A stretch of 64,000 nt of DNA from Mangrovivirga cuniculi (GCF_005166025.1 NZ_CP028923.1:1-64000), one strand, 5' to 3'. Shown: positions 1-10,891, counted from the first letter of the stretch. Notes: a model not told the origin generated them from the sequence alone. Numbers and translations are program-made.

Positions 1-1937
1 CACTAATGAAAACCTTATTGCGCTGTACAATCTTTAAAAGATGCAGCTAATAAGATTCTCAAGTTGAACCCGGATATTCCACAGAAGCTCAAGTTGCTCT
101 CGACAATATTGAAAGCACTAAATTTTTGACTCACTTCCTTGCTCTAACATCAATGCAGAGGTCGATGAGAAACAAAAATTACTTGAAATAAACGATGGTT
201 TCAAAAGAGCTTCGCTACTGCTCGAATACATGACCCGCGACATCAAAATGCTTGAGATCAAGCAGGAGATTCAAAAGGTTCATGTGGACATTGATCAGCA
301 GCAGCGGGATTATTACCTCCGTCAGCAGATCAGAATACTACAGGATGAGCTAGGAAATGAAGGCCCTGAGGCAGAGATTGAAGAATTAAGAAAGAGAGGG
401 GAAAAGAAAAAGTGGCCAAAGGATGTCGCAGAACATTTTAACAAAGAACTAGACAAAGTATTAAGACTCATCCCAGGCAGCTGAATATCCGGTTTTAATA
501 AATTACTGTGAACTCATGCTTGAATTACCTTGGAATGAGTACACAGAGATAATTTCGATCTTAAGAGAGCTAAAAAAATTCTTGACAAGGATCATTACGG
601 ACTGACCAAAGTAAAAGACAGAATCATAGAATACCTTGCTGTCCTCAAGCTTAAAAAGACATGAAGGCACCAATTCTTTGCCTTTATGGACCTCCGGGGG
701 TTGGTAAAACATCTCTGGGTAAATCTGTTGCCAAGGCACTCAATAGACAATATGTTAGAATGTCTTTAGGAGGTGTTCATGACGAGGCGGAAATCAGAGG
801 CCACCGAAAAACCTATGTCGGTGCTATGCCCGGTAAGGTAATCCAGAATATAAAAAGAGCTGAATCTTCAAATCCGGTTTTCATCCTTGATGAAATTGAT
901 AAGCTCGACTCTGGTCATCGGGGGATCCATCCTCGGCACTTCTGGAGGTTCTGGATCCGGAACAAAACAGTACATTCAGCGATAACTTCCTGGAGATAGA
1001 TTACGATCTTTCGAAAGTGCTTTTTATAGCTACAGCAAATAGTCTGGAGTCTATACCTGCACCATTGAGGGATAGAATGGAGATCATTGAGATCACCGGA
1101 TATACTCATGAGGAGAAAGTAGAGATCGCTAAAAACACCTTATTCCAAAGCAGCGAAAAGAACACGGACTTAAGGCTAAAGATGCATCTTTAAATAAAGC
1201 TGCACTTAATAAACTGATCAATGGTTATACTCGCGAATCAGGAGTAGAGGGCTGGAGCGTAAAATCGGTGCCGTAGTTAGAAATGTAGCCAAGTCCATTG
1301 CACTGGAAGGAGTATGAACCAAAAATCACTCCTGAAAAAATCATCGAGGTTCTCGGACCTGAAGTTTACGATCAGGAGCTTTATGAAAACAACAAATACG
1401 CCGGGTAGTTACCGGGTTAGCATGGACTCCGGTAGGTGGCGATATTTTATTTATCGAATCCAGCTTAAGCAAAGGTAAAGGAAAACTCACTTTATCAGGT
1501 CAATTAGGTGATGTGATGAAAGAATCAGCTGTTACAGCTCTTTCGTACCTAAAGTCTAATGCAGAGCATCTTAAAATTGATCACAGGCTTTTTAATGAAT
1601 ACGATCTTCATGTTCACGTTCCGGCTGGAGCCGTACCTAAAGATGGTCCTTCAGCAGGTATCACTATGCTCACCTCTCTGGCTTCAATTTACACACAGAG
1701 AAAAGTAAAAGATAAGCTCGCCATGACCGGTGAGATTACCTTAAGAGGTAAGGTACTTCCGGTTGGCGGAATAAAAGAAAAGATCCTTGCTGCAGGAAGA
1801 GCAGTATTAAGGAAATCATCATGTGTTCAAAAAACAAAAAGGATCTTAAAGACATAGAACCTGATTATATCAAGAATATTAAATTTCATTTTGTCGATAC
1901 AGTTGATGAAGTGATCAAGATCGCTTTACTAAAATAA
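1..1937 (+). CDS. lon: ATP-dependent Lon protease, C-terminal part, frame-broken
   Basis: AAA+ serine protease that degrades misfolded and regulatory proteins in the cytoplasm. The gene enters from the left edge, so the N-terminus is missing. Walker A (GPPGVGKT, near 691-714), the sensor/Walker B segment FILDEID (about 883-903) and the protease domain with catalytic Ser in KDGPSAG (about 1639-1659) and Lys in RGKVLPVGG are all readable, but in alternating frames. I count at least 13 places where adding one base restores the Lon sequence (for example near 90, 145, 475, 930, 1125, 1240, 1405 and 1812). None needs a base removed. All catalytic residues survive, so these look like missing bases in the assembly rather than a pseudogene. 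It ends with TAA at 1935-1937 and porQ follows 57 bases later on the same strand. Confidence 0.9.
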
Positions 1938-1994
1938 AGTTGAAGATCCGATGATCTTTTCATTTGATAAAAACCCAAATTCCAAGACGCAAAT

Positions 1995-2974
1995 ATGATC
2001 CTGAAAAGGCATCTGATACTATCATATTAACATTAATTTCATATACAGGGTTTGGTCAGCAAGTAGACCAAACCCAAATGCTTTTATTCCCTTCTTCAGC
2101 CAGGGATACAGGACTTGGTAGCCGAACCTTAACTACTACTGATGATGCAAGTGTATGGTTCAGGAATCCTTCGATGAACAATGACTCATCTCAGATCAGA
2201 ATGGCTCACCTGACTTACGGTGATTACCTGGCTGACATAAAATATGGAACTCTTGCCTACGGACAGGAGATCAGTAAAGGCATTAAGGTCTGGGGAGGAT
2301 TTCAGTTTCTGGATTACGGTAGTCTTGAAAGAACGACAAATACAGGAATAACAGATGGAGAATTTTCCTCTTCAGCATTTCGAATTTCTGCCGGAGCATC
2401 TCATAAAATCGGACTTTTTTCTCTCGGAATGAATATTAATTATGAGTCGTTCAATTTCGATGGATATTCAGAGGGCATAGCTTATCTTGATATCTCAGGA
2501 ACATATTTTCATCCTGAAAAAGATCTAACTGCAGCATTGAGCATCCAGCAAATCGGTAAATTGGTAGTGATGCATTTGATAATGATGTCCCACTCAGAAT
2601 ATCAATAGGAACGACATTTAAACCAGAATTCGCTCCCTTTAGGTTCACATTACAAGCGTTTGATTTAAATATTAAAAGGCCGGAGGATTAGACCCGGAAG
2701 GTGAAGATTCCAGTCTGGATAAGGTTTCTATCATATAAGTGCCGGTGCTGAAATTCTTTTACATAAAAATTTCAACCTTATGGCAGGATATAATTTTAAC
2801 AGAAGGCAACAATTAAGAACGGATCAGGGAAACGGAGGCGCTGGTCTTTCGTTAGGGTTTAATATGAACCTTAAAGGATTCATGCTTTCCTACTCGCATG
2901 GATTCTTTCATCAGGGAGGTGGTGTAAACTACCTTTCATTACAAAAAGATATTTCATCTATATTCAATAAATAA
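1995..2974 (+). CDS. porQ: Type IX secretion system protein PorQ, frame-broken
   Basis: Predicted outer-membrane beta-barrel protein of the PorQ family, a type IX secretion component that in Porphyromonas works with PorU/PorV/PorZ to attach cargo to the cell surface. Recognisable family features are the LP-like start of the mature protein with the ARxxGLGS motif (about 2098-2124), the NPSM segment, the FHPEKDLT segment (about 2509-2530) and the glycine-rich C-terminal strands with GAGLSLGF (about 2838-2862). The reading frame changes several times: one missing base in the signal peptide near 2025 and further breaks near 2560-2780. I place the start at the ATG at 1995, which gives a signal peptide once a base is restored. 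It lies between lon and hslU with 7 bases to hslU, so the two may be co-transcribed. Family assignment rests on recalled motifs. Confidence 0.75.
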
Positions 2975-2981
2975 AATTAAG

Positions 2982-4388
2982 ATGTCAAAAAAAGAAATTG
3001 CATTAACACCGAAGCAGATCGTAAAAGAACTGGATAAATATATTATCGGACAGTCAAGTGCTAAGAAAAATGTAGCTATTGCTCTTCGTAACCGATGGAG
3101 AAGGATGAATACTAAGTCAGAATTGAAAGAGGAAATAATGCCTAATAATATTCTGATGATCGGATCTACCGGAGTCGGTAAAACTGAGATCGCCCGTAGA
3201 CTTGCCAAACTTGCCGATGCACCATTTGTAAAAGTTGAAGCCAGTAAGTTTACCGAAGTAGGTTACGTAGGACGCGATGTGGAAAGCATGGTCAGGGATC
3301 TTGTTGAACAGGCTATTCACATGGTTAAAGTTCAGAAAAAAGAAGAGGTAAGAGAAAAAGCAGAGGGTATTGTTGAAGAAATCATTTTGGATGCATTAAT
3401 CCCACCAATAAAAAAGACTCCTGCAAGAACCGGATTTCAGTCTGCTAGTGAGACTAATTCATTTGAAAATGAGACAGCTCCTAAAACTGACGAGGAACTT
3501 AATGAAAAGACCAGGGAGCGATTCAGAGAAAAAATCCGAAACGGTGAGCTTGATGACAGAAAAATTGATATTGACATTAAAGCACCAAGCAATCCGGGAA
3601 TAGGAATGATCGGTGGAGGAATGATCGACGAATCTTCAATGATTAACCTTCAGGATATGCTTTCTGGTATGATGCCAAAGAAATCCAAAAAAAGAAAAGT
3701 CACCATTGCAGATGCTAAAAAAATCCTATTGGATGAAGAAGCATCCAAGCTGATCGATTTTGAAGAAGTTAAAGAAGAGGCAGTTCAAAAAACGGAGAAC
3801 ACAGGGATAATATTTATTGATGAGATCGATAAAATTGCTGCATCTTCTAATAAGCAGGGAGCTGACGTTAGCCGTGAAGGAGTTCAGCGAGACCTCTTAC
3901 CGATAGTAGAGGGAAGTTCGGTGACTACCAAGCATGGAGTGGTAAATACTGACCATATACTATTTATCTCTGCCGGAGCGTTTCATGTTAGCAAGCCCTC
4001 AGATCTTATTCCTGAATTACAGGGACGTTTTCCGATCAGGGTTGAACTGGATAATCTGACTGAAAGTGACTTCCTGAAAATATTATTAGAGCCAAAAAAT
4101 GCTTTAACTAAACAATACGAGCGTTATTGATGCAGAGGAAGTTACTCTAGAGTTTACAGAAGAAGCACTTAAGCAAATTGCAACATAGCTTTTGAAGTGA
4201 ATGCTGAAGTTGAAAATATCGGTGCGAGGAGACTCCATACAGTGATGAGTAAACTTTTAAATGACTTTTTATATGAAGTTCCGGACGAAATAGGACCAAA
4301 TGCAAAACTGATCATTACTGATGATATGGTTAGTGAAAAGCTTGCCGGACTAGTTAAAAATAAGGATCTTAGTCGCTATATCTTATAG
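2982..4388 (+). CDS. hslU: ATP-dependent protease ATPase subunit HslU, frame-broken
   Basis: AAA+ unfoldase that feeds substrates to the HslV peptidase (ClpQY system). The N-terminal [17 protein letters not shown], Walker A GSTGVGKT (about 3163-3186), the long charged intermediate domain, Walker [10 protein letters not shown] (about 3807-3834) and the [12 protein letters not shown] sensor segment are in one frame to 4130. The C-terminal part, ending in the typical DLSRYIL, is in another frame. Three one-base insertions restore continuity: at about 4121, 4126 and 4183. The corrected length is about 469 residues, which fits the family. No hslV is visible in the window. The partner must be elsewhere, or to the left of this window. 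Confidence 0.9.
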
Positions 4389-4400
4389 TAAAAACTATTC

Positions 4401-5419
4401 ATGCGGCATTTATTAGTCGTTTTATTTTTAATTGGATTTTGCGGATACGCACAAGAAGAAACTGATACATTGTCATCAGACCGCTCAGATTATATTGAGC
4501 GGTTTGACGACTATTTATATGTAAAAGGTCTGCTTGGAAATCGCTCTCTGAATGTTACTCTTGCAACAGAGGACCAGCAGACCATCCAATATCGCCCCAA
4601 TGGAAATGGATTGATCGGATTCGGAGGCTATGCCTTTGATTTAGCTTTCGAGGTAACTTTCAGGCTGCCGGAAAGAGAGGATGGAGATAACGCAAGGCTT
4701 TATGGCAATACTGACTACAGCGATTTTCAGGTTAATTTGTATGGCACCCAGTTTGGTGTTGATTTTTATTTACAAAATACCAGGGCTTTTACATTTCTAA
4801 TGCCTCTCAGATCAACCAGAACTGGCAAAACGGTGACCCCCATCCCCAACGTTCAGATCTTTCTGTGAGAAATGTAAGCTTTACAGGATTCTGGATTGAG
4901 AATAGCGAAAAATTCTCTTTTAAATCAAGTTTTAACCAGACTGAGAGACAAAAAAAATCTGCGGGATCTTTTCTAATAGGATCTACAATGAGCGACATAA
5001 AAGTAGAGGCGGATTCCGCAATAAACACCATTCCTGACAACGATTTTAACCCAACTGTAAGATATTCAGGAGGTAAGTTTACAACTCTGACTGTAATGCC
5101 AGGGTATACCCATAATTTCATTTTGAAGCAATTATTTCTCAACACCACACTTGCCGCCGGCATAGGGCTTCAGTGGCAAAAATATCCTTTTGAAGGTAAG
5201 CAAGTCAGGAATACTCAGATAGAGCTGCATTAAATGGCCGTCTCTCGTTTGGATACAATGGTGACAAGGTATTTACCGGAACATCAATAGTTTTTTCAAA
5301 ATGCCAATGCCAATACAAGAAATGTCAATTTAAATGTCAGTGCCTGGAATTTTAAATTGTTTCTGGGATACCGAATTAAAGAATTCGGGATTTTCAAAAA
5401 GGATCTAATGCCATTCTAA
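4401..5419 (+). CDS. DUF4421 family secreted protein, frame-broken
   Basis: The protein has a signal peptide (residues 1-18, ending CGYAQ). Next come the segments YIERFDDYLYVKGLL and QYRPNGNGLIGFGGYAFDL, then alternating beta-strand-like stretches. This is typical of DUF4421, a Bacteroidota family predicted to be an outer-membrane barrel of unknown role. Frames change near 4840 and 5225-5300. Restoring single bases gives one protein that includes the AGSFLIG and NTTLAAGIGLQW segments and ends at TAA 5417-5419. It overlaps the stop of the convergent SixA-like gene by four bases. The start follows hslU by 12 bases. Function is unknown. Confidence 0.65.
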
Positions 5420-5919
5420 AGCTGGCGGATCTCTTTTCCTTTATTTTTGGGATAATCAAAAAATTCGAAACGGGCCTTACCAGGTGCTGCTTCTGACCAG
5501 TCTCTTATACTTAAAGCAACAACCAGCACCCCGGCTGTCGGTATGTTGTCGATATCCAGTCCCAGGCTATCTGCAACACTATTCAGTCCCGGATTATGAC
5601 CAACAATCATTAAAACATTTTCCTTTCCATTTTTTCGAATTACCTCCCAGATTGTTGATGTTGAGGCATGATAAAGATCTTTTTCCCATTGTATGTCATT
5701 TTTATCAAACTCCATATTCTCACATGCTTTAATTGAGGTGGCTGCTGCCCTTGCTGCTGGGCTTGAAATAACTTGTCTGGGCACCATCCTAAAAGTCTTA
5801 ATCGTTTTCCCATTTCAGGGCATCATTTTTACCCCTTTTGTTTAAAGGTCTGTCAAAATCATCCATATAAGGGTCTTCCAGGAAGATTTTGCATGTCGCA
5901 TCAAAATGAGTGTTTTCAT
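5416..5919 (-). CDS. SixA-like histidine phosphatase, frame-broken
   Basis: Small histidine-phosphatase-superfamily protein of the SixA type, which removes phosphate from phosphohistidine or small phospho-substrates. The start ATG at 5917-5919 gives MKTLILMRHAKSSW with the RHG-type motif (here RHA). DRPLNKRGKNDA follows, then VISSPAARA and the second catalytic histidine in VGHNPGLNS. Three missing bases (about 5865-5875, 5815 and 5785) interrupt it, at the same density as in lon. The corrected length is about 168 residues, normal for the family. It is convergent with the DUF4421 gene. The substrate is not predictable. Confidence 0.75.
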
Positions 5920-6103
5920 ACGGAAGTATTTAATACTTAATTTATCAAATAAGTACCGTTTAAATAAGTCCGGATTCAAAATAGTTTCATATAAAATCAT
6001 TAGATATAACCTGAAAAAGGTCTTTTTTTATTCACCTTGGATATCATAGATTAGGTCTTGGCATTTGATTATATTTAATAGGTAACCAAAAAAATCAATC
6101 TAC

Positions 6104-6784
6104 ATGAAAATCACATACTACGGTCAATCTTGTTTTATGATGGAAACAGCTGAGAAATCAGTATTATTTGATCCTTTCATCACTCCTAATGAACTTGCTA
6201 AAGACATTGATGTGTCATCTATCAATCCTGATTTCATTTTAATAAGTCATGGTCACCAGGACCACATTGCTGATGCAGTTGATATCGCCAAGCGATCAGG
6301 AGCAAAGGTGGTTTCCAACTTTGAAATCATATCGTGGCTCGAAGATCAGGGAATTGAAAATGGTCATCCGATGAATCACGGGGGAAACTGGGAATTTGAA
6401 TTTGGCAAAGTGAAATATGTAAACGCCATTCATTCTTCAGTATTACCGGATGGTACCTATGGTGGAAATCCGGGAGGATTTATTGTCGAATCAGATGGTT
6501 ACTCAATTTATTTTGCCGGAGATACTGCCCTCCATATGGATATGCAATTGATTCCTCAATTCACCAATCTGGATCTGGCCATCATGCCTATCGGAGATAA
6601 CTTTACTATGGGAGTAGACGATGCAGTAGTAGCGTCAGATTTTGTGAAATGTGATAAAGTTCTGGGAGTCCACTATGACACATTCCCTTATATTGAAATA
6701 GATCACGATGAAGCAGTAAAAAAATTCAAAGAAGCAGGGAAAGAATTAATACTTCTTGATATCGGTTCTTCAATGGATATTTAA
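6104..6784 (+). CDS. UPF0173-type metal-dependent hydrolase (MBL fold)
   Basis: Metallo-beta-lactamase-fold protein of 226 residues in an intact frame. The metal-binding HxHxDH motif is present as SHGHQDH (residues 48-54). A further ligand Asp is in AGDTAL, and the C-terminal His is in GVHYDTFPY. Length and motif order match the UPF0173 (UlaG-like) family, cytoplasmic hydrolases of unknown substrate. It is a single gene with its own terminator (6791-6814). This is the first undamaged gene in the window and marks the end of the error-rich stretch. Confidence 0.85.
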   Translation: MKITYYGQSCFMMETAEKSVLFDPFITPNELAKDIDVSSINPDFILISHGHQDHIADAVDIAKRSGAKVVSNFEIISWLEDQGIENGHPMNHGGNWEFEFGKVKYVNAIHSSVLPDGTYGGNPGGFIVESDGYSIYFAGDTALHMDMQLIPQFTNLDLAIMPIGDNFTMGVDDAVVASDFVKCDKVLGVHYDTFPYIEIDHDEAVKKFKEAGKELILLDIGSSMDI

Positions 6785-6790
6785 ATATAA

Positions 6791-6814
6791 AAACCGGGAT
6801 TTAAATCCCGGTTT
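6791..6814. terminator. Bidirectional terminator hairpin
   Basis: A perfect 24-base palindrome (stem AAACCGGGATTT) flanked by A and T runs lies between the convergent MBL hydrolase and arginase-family genes. It can end transcription from both sides. Confidence 0.85.
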
Positions 6815-6818
6815 TCTA

Positions 6819-8002
6819 TTATAATCTTTTATTTACAGCCACGATCCATCTATCCGGAATCACTCCTTGCCCGGCTTGTTCGTAATCTTTATAGCTGCAT
6901 GGGATAACACAGGTTTTGTTTATACCAATGTCCCATTTATTAATCTCCTCATCCTCTTTGGTTAACGGAACCTCCATCCACCAGCGATCTGTAAATTTAC
7001 TCTTATAAAAACCATTTGGTCCGGTTCTCCCCCAATTGGCACTACAAACTTTAAATAATCATTTGTCTTAAAGTTTTGCTCCTCTTTTCGATTTATCACG
7101 CCTTCAATAAAATACCAGATCATCACAGCCGAAACCATTGCACTCTTCATATTTTTATCGTCTTCAGAAGGATCATAACCATAAAATCCGACACTACTTA
7201 GTTTTTCATTTAACCCAGCATACCAACAAACCTGGCATGCTTCCTCACCTGTCAGACCAAAAGGCTGAGCATTATTTACACCGGGAAAGTCTGCAGATTT
7301 AATTGCTGTCAGATCGAATGACATCATATCCGCTTCCCTGACTATTGGCTCGATCTCTTTAATGTCACTTCTTAAATACCCAAGTCGGAAAGTATCGAAA
7401 TGCAACTTTTCAAGTGTATTCAATAATGTCTGATCAATCAAATAAGATTGATACCCCAGGAGAGTGAAGTTGAAAAGGTAATTTGGTTCATGAATTACTA
7501 TATTTTGAATATGACGATGCTCAGAAGCCTGTTCTTTATCTCCGGACATATCTACAGTCCGATCTATCGCACAAACACTTATTAGTTTTTCCAGCCCCTC
7601 ATAAGATTGATATTGACCATAATCAAGGTCATGACTCCCTCCTATAAAAACAGGAAGAATATTATTTTCTATTAAAACTCTGCCAACTTCACTAAGACGC
7701 TGGCTAGTTTCATCATAGGATTGGCCATTTCTAAGATTTCCAAGATCCATAATGCTATATGGGCCAGCTCCCTTTTTCAGGTTATACAGCTTCTTGCGAA
7801 TTTCATCAGCGGCGGTTGCTATGCTACCAGAATTCTCAGCACCCCGGTTTTCTGTTAGCCCTATTAAGGCTATCGTACAATCATCAGGTAATTCAGCTTT
7901 TCCGTTATTAATGGTTAACTGAAAAAAGAATGAACTTCTGTCACTGATGTTTTCGTATAAAGATTCTGATACCGGATCAAAAAATAGACTGAGGTCTGTC
8001 AT
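6819..8002 (-). CDS. hutG: Arginase/formimidoylglutamase-family protein, one homopolymer frameshift
   Basis: Ureohydrolase-fold protein usually annotated as formimidoylglutamase in Bacteroidota. The main frame runs from 8002 to about 7012 and then goes out of frame at an A5 run (7007-7011). One extra base restores a conserved-looking tail (FTDRWWMEVP and a C-terminus ending VNKRL) with its stop at 6819-6821 and about 394 residues. GGSHD (residues 121-125) is present. The classical DAHxD metal motif is replaced by AIDRTVDM (145-152), and the late SxDxDxxDP motif is reduced to SFDLTA (228-233), so the usual dimanganese site is incomplete. The family call is firm. Enzymatic activity on formimidoylglutamate is doubtful, and no other hut genes are near. 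Confidence 0.75.
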
Positions 8003-8037
8003 TATGAAACATTTTAATTTAGGCGTAAAATAAAAAA

Positions 8038-8061
8038 AGGAACTCCATATTTGAAGTTCCT
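8038..8061 (-). terminator. Terminator of nqrF
   Basis: Read leftward, a 7-base-pair stem (AGGAACT/AGTTCCT) with a 10-base loop is followed by seven T. It lies 22 bases past the nqrF stop and separates nqrF from hutG. Confidence 0.8.
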
Positions 8062-8083
8062 TTAAATTTATTTTTTTGTGAGA

Positions 8084-9391
8084 TTACCCTCCGAAGTCAT
8101 CAAATCTGATATTTTCCTTCGGTACGCCCAACTCATCCAGCATCTTTAATACTGCTGCGTTCATCAAAGGAGGACCGCAAAGGTAATACTCAATTTCTTC
8201 AGGCTCAGGATGATCAGCCAGGTAATTATCATACAATACCTGGTGTATAAACCCTACATAACCATCTCCTTCGCTATCATGAAGATCTTTTTTGATTTTC
8301 CAGTTATCTTCTTCCATTGGTTCACTTAAGCCAATATAGAATTTAAAGTTAGGGAAATCATCTTCGATCTTTTCGAAGTGATCGAGATAGAAAAGCTCCC
8401 TTTTTGATCTACCTCCGTACCAGTAAGAAACTTTTCTGTCAGTTTTCTCAGTATGGAAGAGATGGAAGATATGAGATCTTAGTGGAGCCATACCAGCACC
8501 ACCACCAATATAAATCATTTCAGCATCAGACTCATTGATAAAGAACTCACCATATGGTCCTGAAATAGTTACTTTATCACCAGGTACTCTTGAGAAAACA
8601 TATGAAGAACAAATACCTGGATTCACATCCATCCATTTGTTGTTTTCTCGATCCCAAGGTGGAGTAGCGATACGGATGTTCAACATAATAATGTTTCCTT
8701 CCGCCGGGTGGTTAGCCATAGAATAAGCACGGAAAATCGGCTCATCATTTTTCATGACAAGATCCCATAAACCGAATTTATCCCAGTCACCTTTATACAC
8801 ATCGTCTTTGTGTCCAAGCTCAGGGTGAGGTGTAATATCCATATCTTTGAAGTCCACAGTAATTTCCGGAACATCGATCTGAATATATCCACCAGATTTA
8901 AAGTCAAGATTTTCTCCTTCTGGAAGCTTAACTTTAAATTCCTTAATAAATGTTGATACATTGTAATTGGAAACAACTTCGCACTCCCACTTCTTAATAC
9001 CAAAGATTTCTTCAGGAACACGAATATGCATATCTTCCTTCACCTTAACCTGGCAGGAAAGTCTAACATTTTCTTTTTTCTCAGATCGAGAAAGGTGTCC
9101 TTCTTCAGTAGGAAGTACGTCTCCGCCACCATCTTCTACTACACATTTACACATGGCACAAGTACCTCCACCACCACATGCAGACGGTAAAAAGATCTTC
9201 TGAGATGATAATGTAGATAGAAGAGTTCCACCTGCTGAGGTTACGATCGGATTTTCCTCGTCACCATTTACGTAAATCTTAACATCACCTTGCTGCACTA
9301 ATTTTGATTGTGCAAAAAGCAAAATCAGCACTAGTGCCGAGATTACTAGGGTAAATGCTACAATTGAAACAATAATTGTCGTTGAAAACAT
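8084..9391 (-). CDS. nqrF: Na+-translocating NADH:quinone reductase subunit F
   Basis: This is the NADH-oxidising subunit of the sodium-pumping complex in the inner membrane, with FAD and a 2Fe-2S centre. It has one N-terminal membrane helix (residues about 4-27). A ferredoxin domain carries Cys72, Cys78, Cys81 and Cys113, the spacing seen in characterised NqrF. It is followed by the FAD motif RAYSMAN, the NAD-binding [11 protein letters not shown] and the terminal FDDFGG. At 435 residues it is full length and intact. nqrA-E are not adjacent: a radical SAM gene lies upstream, and nqrF has its own promoter-like element and terminator, so it appears monocistronic. Confidence 0.95.
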   Translation of the reverse strand: MFSTTIIVSIVAFTLVISALVLILLFAQSKLVQQGDVKIYVNGDEENPIVTSAGGTLLSTLSSQKIFLPSACGGGGTCAMCKCVVEDGGGDVLPTEEGHLSRSEKKENVRLSCQVKVKEDMHIRVPEEIFGIKKWECEVVSNYNVSTFIKEFKVKLPEGENLDFKSGGYIQIDVPEITVDFKDMDITPHPELGHKDDVYKGDWDKFGLWDLVMKNDEPIFRAYSMANHPAEGNIIMLNIRIATPPWDRENNKWMDVNPGICSSYVFSRVPGDKVTISGPYGEFFINESDAEMIYIGGGAGMAPLRSHIFHLFHTEKTDRKVSYWYGGRSKRELFYLDHFEKIEDDFPNFKFYIGLSEPMEEDNWKIKKDLHDSEGDGYVGFIHQVLYDNYLADHPEPEEIEYYLCGPPLMNAAVLKMLDELGVPKENIRFDDFGG

Positions 9392-9440
9392 TTATCTGAC
9401 TATTTTACTGATAATTTTTTCTTTAACTCTATTCAGGCCA

Positions 9441-9448
9441 CAAATATA
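9441..9448 (-). promoter_or_regulatory. Candidate promoter -7 element of nqrF
   Basis: On the minus strand this reads TATATTTG, a perfect match to the Bacteroidota TAnnTTTG element, about 50 bases before the nqrF start. A clear TTTG at -33 is not seen. It supports independent transcription of nqrF. Confidence 0.5.
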
Positions 9449-9528
9449 TCATTAATTCTTTATTCCATGTAGTAGATAAATATGATTTTTACTACATAGC
9501 CTTATCAATATTCAAAAAGTTTAACTAC

Positions 9529-10506
9529 TCAGGCAAAAAGTTGTTTCCAGGTACCCTTATAAAAGTTATATTTAAAGGTAGATCTGGCTGCTGTCAACCA
9601 GTATTTATTAAAGTTAACGGCAAAACTTGGCTGCATATAACAGTTAATTACACACCCTTCACATTCCGGTAATCGACCTTCCATCATCAAAACTTTTTGG
9701 ATTTCTTCACTTTTATAGAGATCGTAAAGATTATTATCGATTGGCCATTTATCAATTGCAGAATGATAACAGGGACCAACTAATTCATTAAAAGGCGAAA
9801 TTACAACAGTCGATGATCCCGCTTTACACACCGGATGATCAATATGATTCCCCCCGTTTAAACGTAAATCGAGAAAGGCCTCATTTATATAGATAAGTTT
9901 TTCTTTTCCCCAGCTTCTTAAAAATGATAACTGCTCTTTATTAAAAGTGGCACAATTAATATCATTATAATCAAATGCCGGGTTAAGGATCAATACCAAC
10001 CCATTTGGTAAAGAAATATTATTATAGATCCTTTCAATTTCATTTAAATTTTCGGGAAAAACTGTCATCAATATATCCGGTCGCTCATTATTTTCCTTAG
10101 CTATTGAAATTGAATCGAGAATTTTATCGTAACAATTAACTCTTCTTGCCTGGTTATGCTTTTCCTTAGATTCGAAGTCAAGAGAAAAATGCAGCATATC
10201 AACTACTCCTTTTAATTCCGTATATTTTTTTGGATAAAGCAGCCCATTGGTAGTAAGAGTAGTTATAAAACCATAATGCTTAGCCAGAGATAGAAGTTCT
10301 CCAATCTCCCGATGAAGCAAAGGTTCTCCGCCTGTAAAATCGATTACTCTAACTCCCAGCTTTTTTAACGCTTTAAAATTGGATTCTGCGTCCTCTAATG
10401 AAATGTAAGGAGAAGGTTTTTCCCATATATCGCAAAAACTACAAGATGCATTACATCTATAGGTAACATAGTAATTGCATAATACCGGTTTTTTCCTTAG
10501 CAACAT
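9529..10506 (-). CDS. Radical SAM protein with SPASM-like C-terminus
   Basis: The radical SAM cluster motif CxxxCxxC appears as CNASCSFC near the N-terminus. It is followed by the glycine-rich SAM-binding segment DFTGGEPLLHREI and TTLTTNGLL. The C-terminal third has further cysteines (CKAGSS, PCYHS, and CEGCVINC near the end) as in SPASM/twitch proteins, which bind extra iron-sulfur clusters. A longer frame opens at 10569, but I chose the ATG at 10504-10506 (start MLLRKKPVLC) because it puts the cluster motif at the usual distance from the N-terminus. The length is 325 residues. There is no neighbouring peptide precursor or pathway gene, so the substrate cannot be named. Confidence 0.8.
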   Translation of the reverse strand: MLLRKKPVLCNYYVTYRCNASCSFCDIWEKPSPYISLEDAESNFKALKKLGVRVIDFTGGEPLLHREIGELLSLAKHYGFITTLTTNGLLYPKKYTELKGVVDMLHFSLDFESKEKHNQARRVNCYDKILDSISIAKENNERPDILMTVFPENLNEIERIYNNISLPNGLVLILNPAFDYNDINCATFNKEQLSFLRSWGKEKLIYINEAFLDLRLNGGNHIDHPVCKAGSSTVVISPFNELVGPCYHSAIDKWPIDNNLYDLYKSEEIQKVLMMEGRLPECEGCVINCYMQPSFAVNFNKYWLTAARSTFKYNFYKGTWKQLFA

Positions 10507-10859
10507 GAAAGTAAAATTAAAACAGAACCCTATAGGAAATCGGAATATGAAGACAAATTTTATTAACAATAGGGTTAAAACATTACATAATTATTCAGGA
10601 AAATTGATTTTAGGATAATAGGACAATATTAGTGTGAAATGATGTTTAAACAAATAAGCTTTCTTGTTTGTAAAATAAATGGTTAAGATTCACGAATTTA
10701 CTTATCTTAACAATTCATACATTCATCGAAGAAATTTATCATTTCGTCAACCATCATGACAAAAAACTACTGTTTATTCAATTTTTTTGAACAATTGACA
10801 ATTCAGAATAATCTTCTGAGTAAAAAGTATGCTTACAGAGTATTTTTTTTGAAAAAGTG

Positions 10860-10891
10860 TTTGGTTTAATAAATTTCTTACATTACTTTAG
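10860..10891 (+). promoter_or_regulatory. Candidate Bacteroidota promoter
   Basis: TTTG at 10860-10863 is followed, after 20 bases, by TACTTTAG (10884-10891), one mismatch from TAnnTTTG. The spacing is the optimum for the Bacteroidota sigma factor. The predicted start of transcription is about 10898, and the only thing downstream is a short structured stretch ending in a strong terminator. Confidence 0.5.

Noticed and set aside
2982-4388. ClpX instead of HslU
   Set aside because: There is no zinc-binding N-terminal domain; the intermediate domain and the DLSRYIL end are those of HslU.
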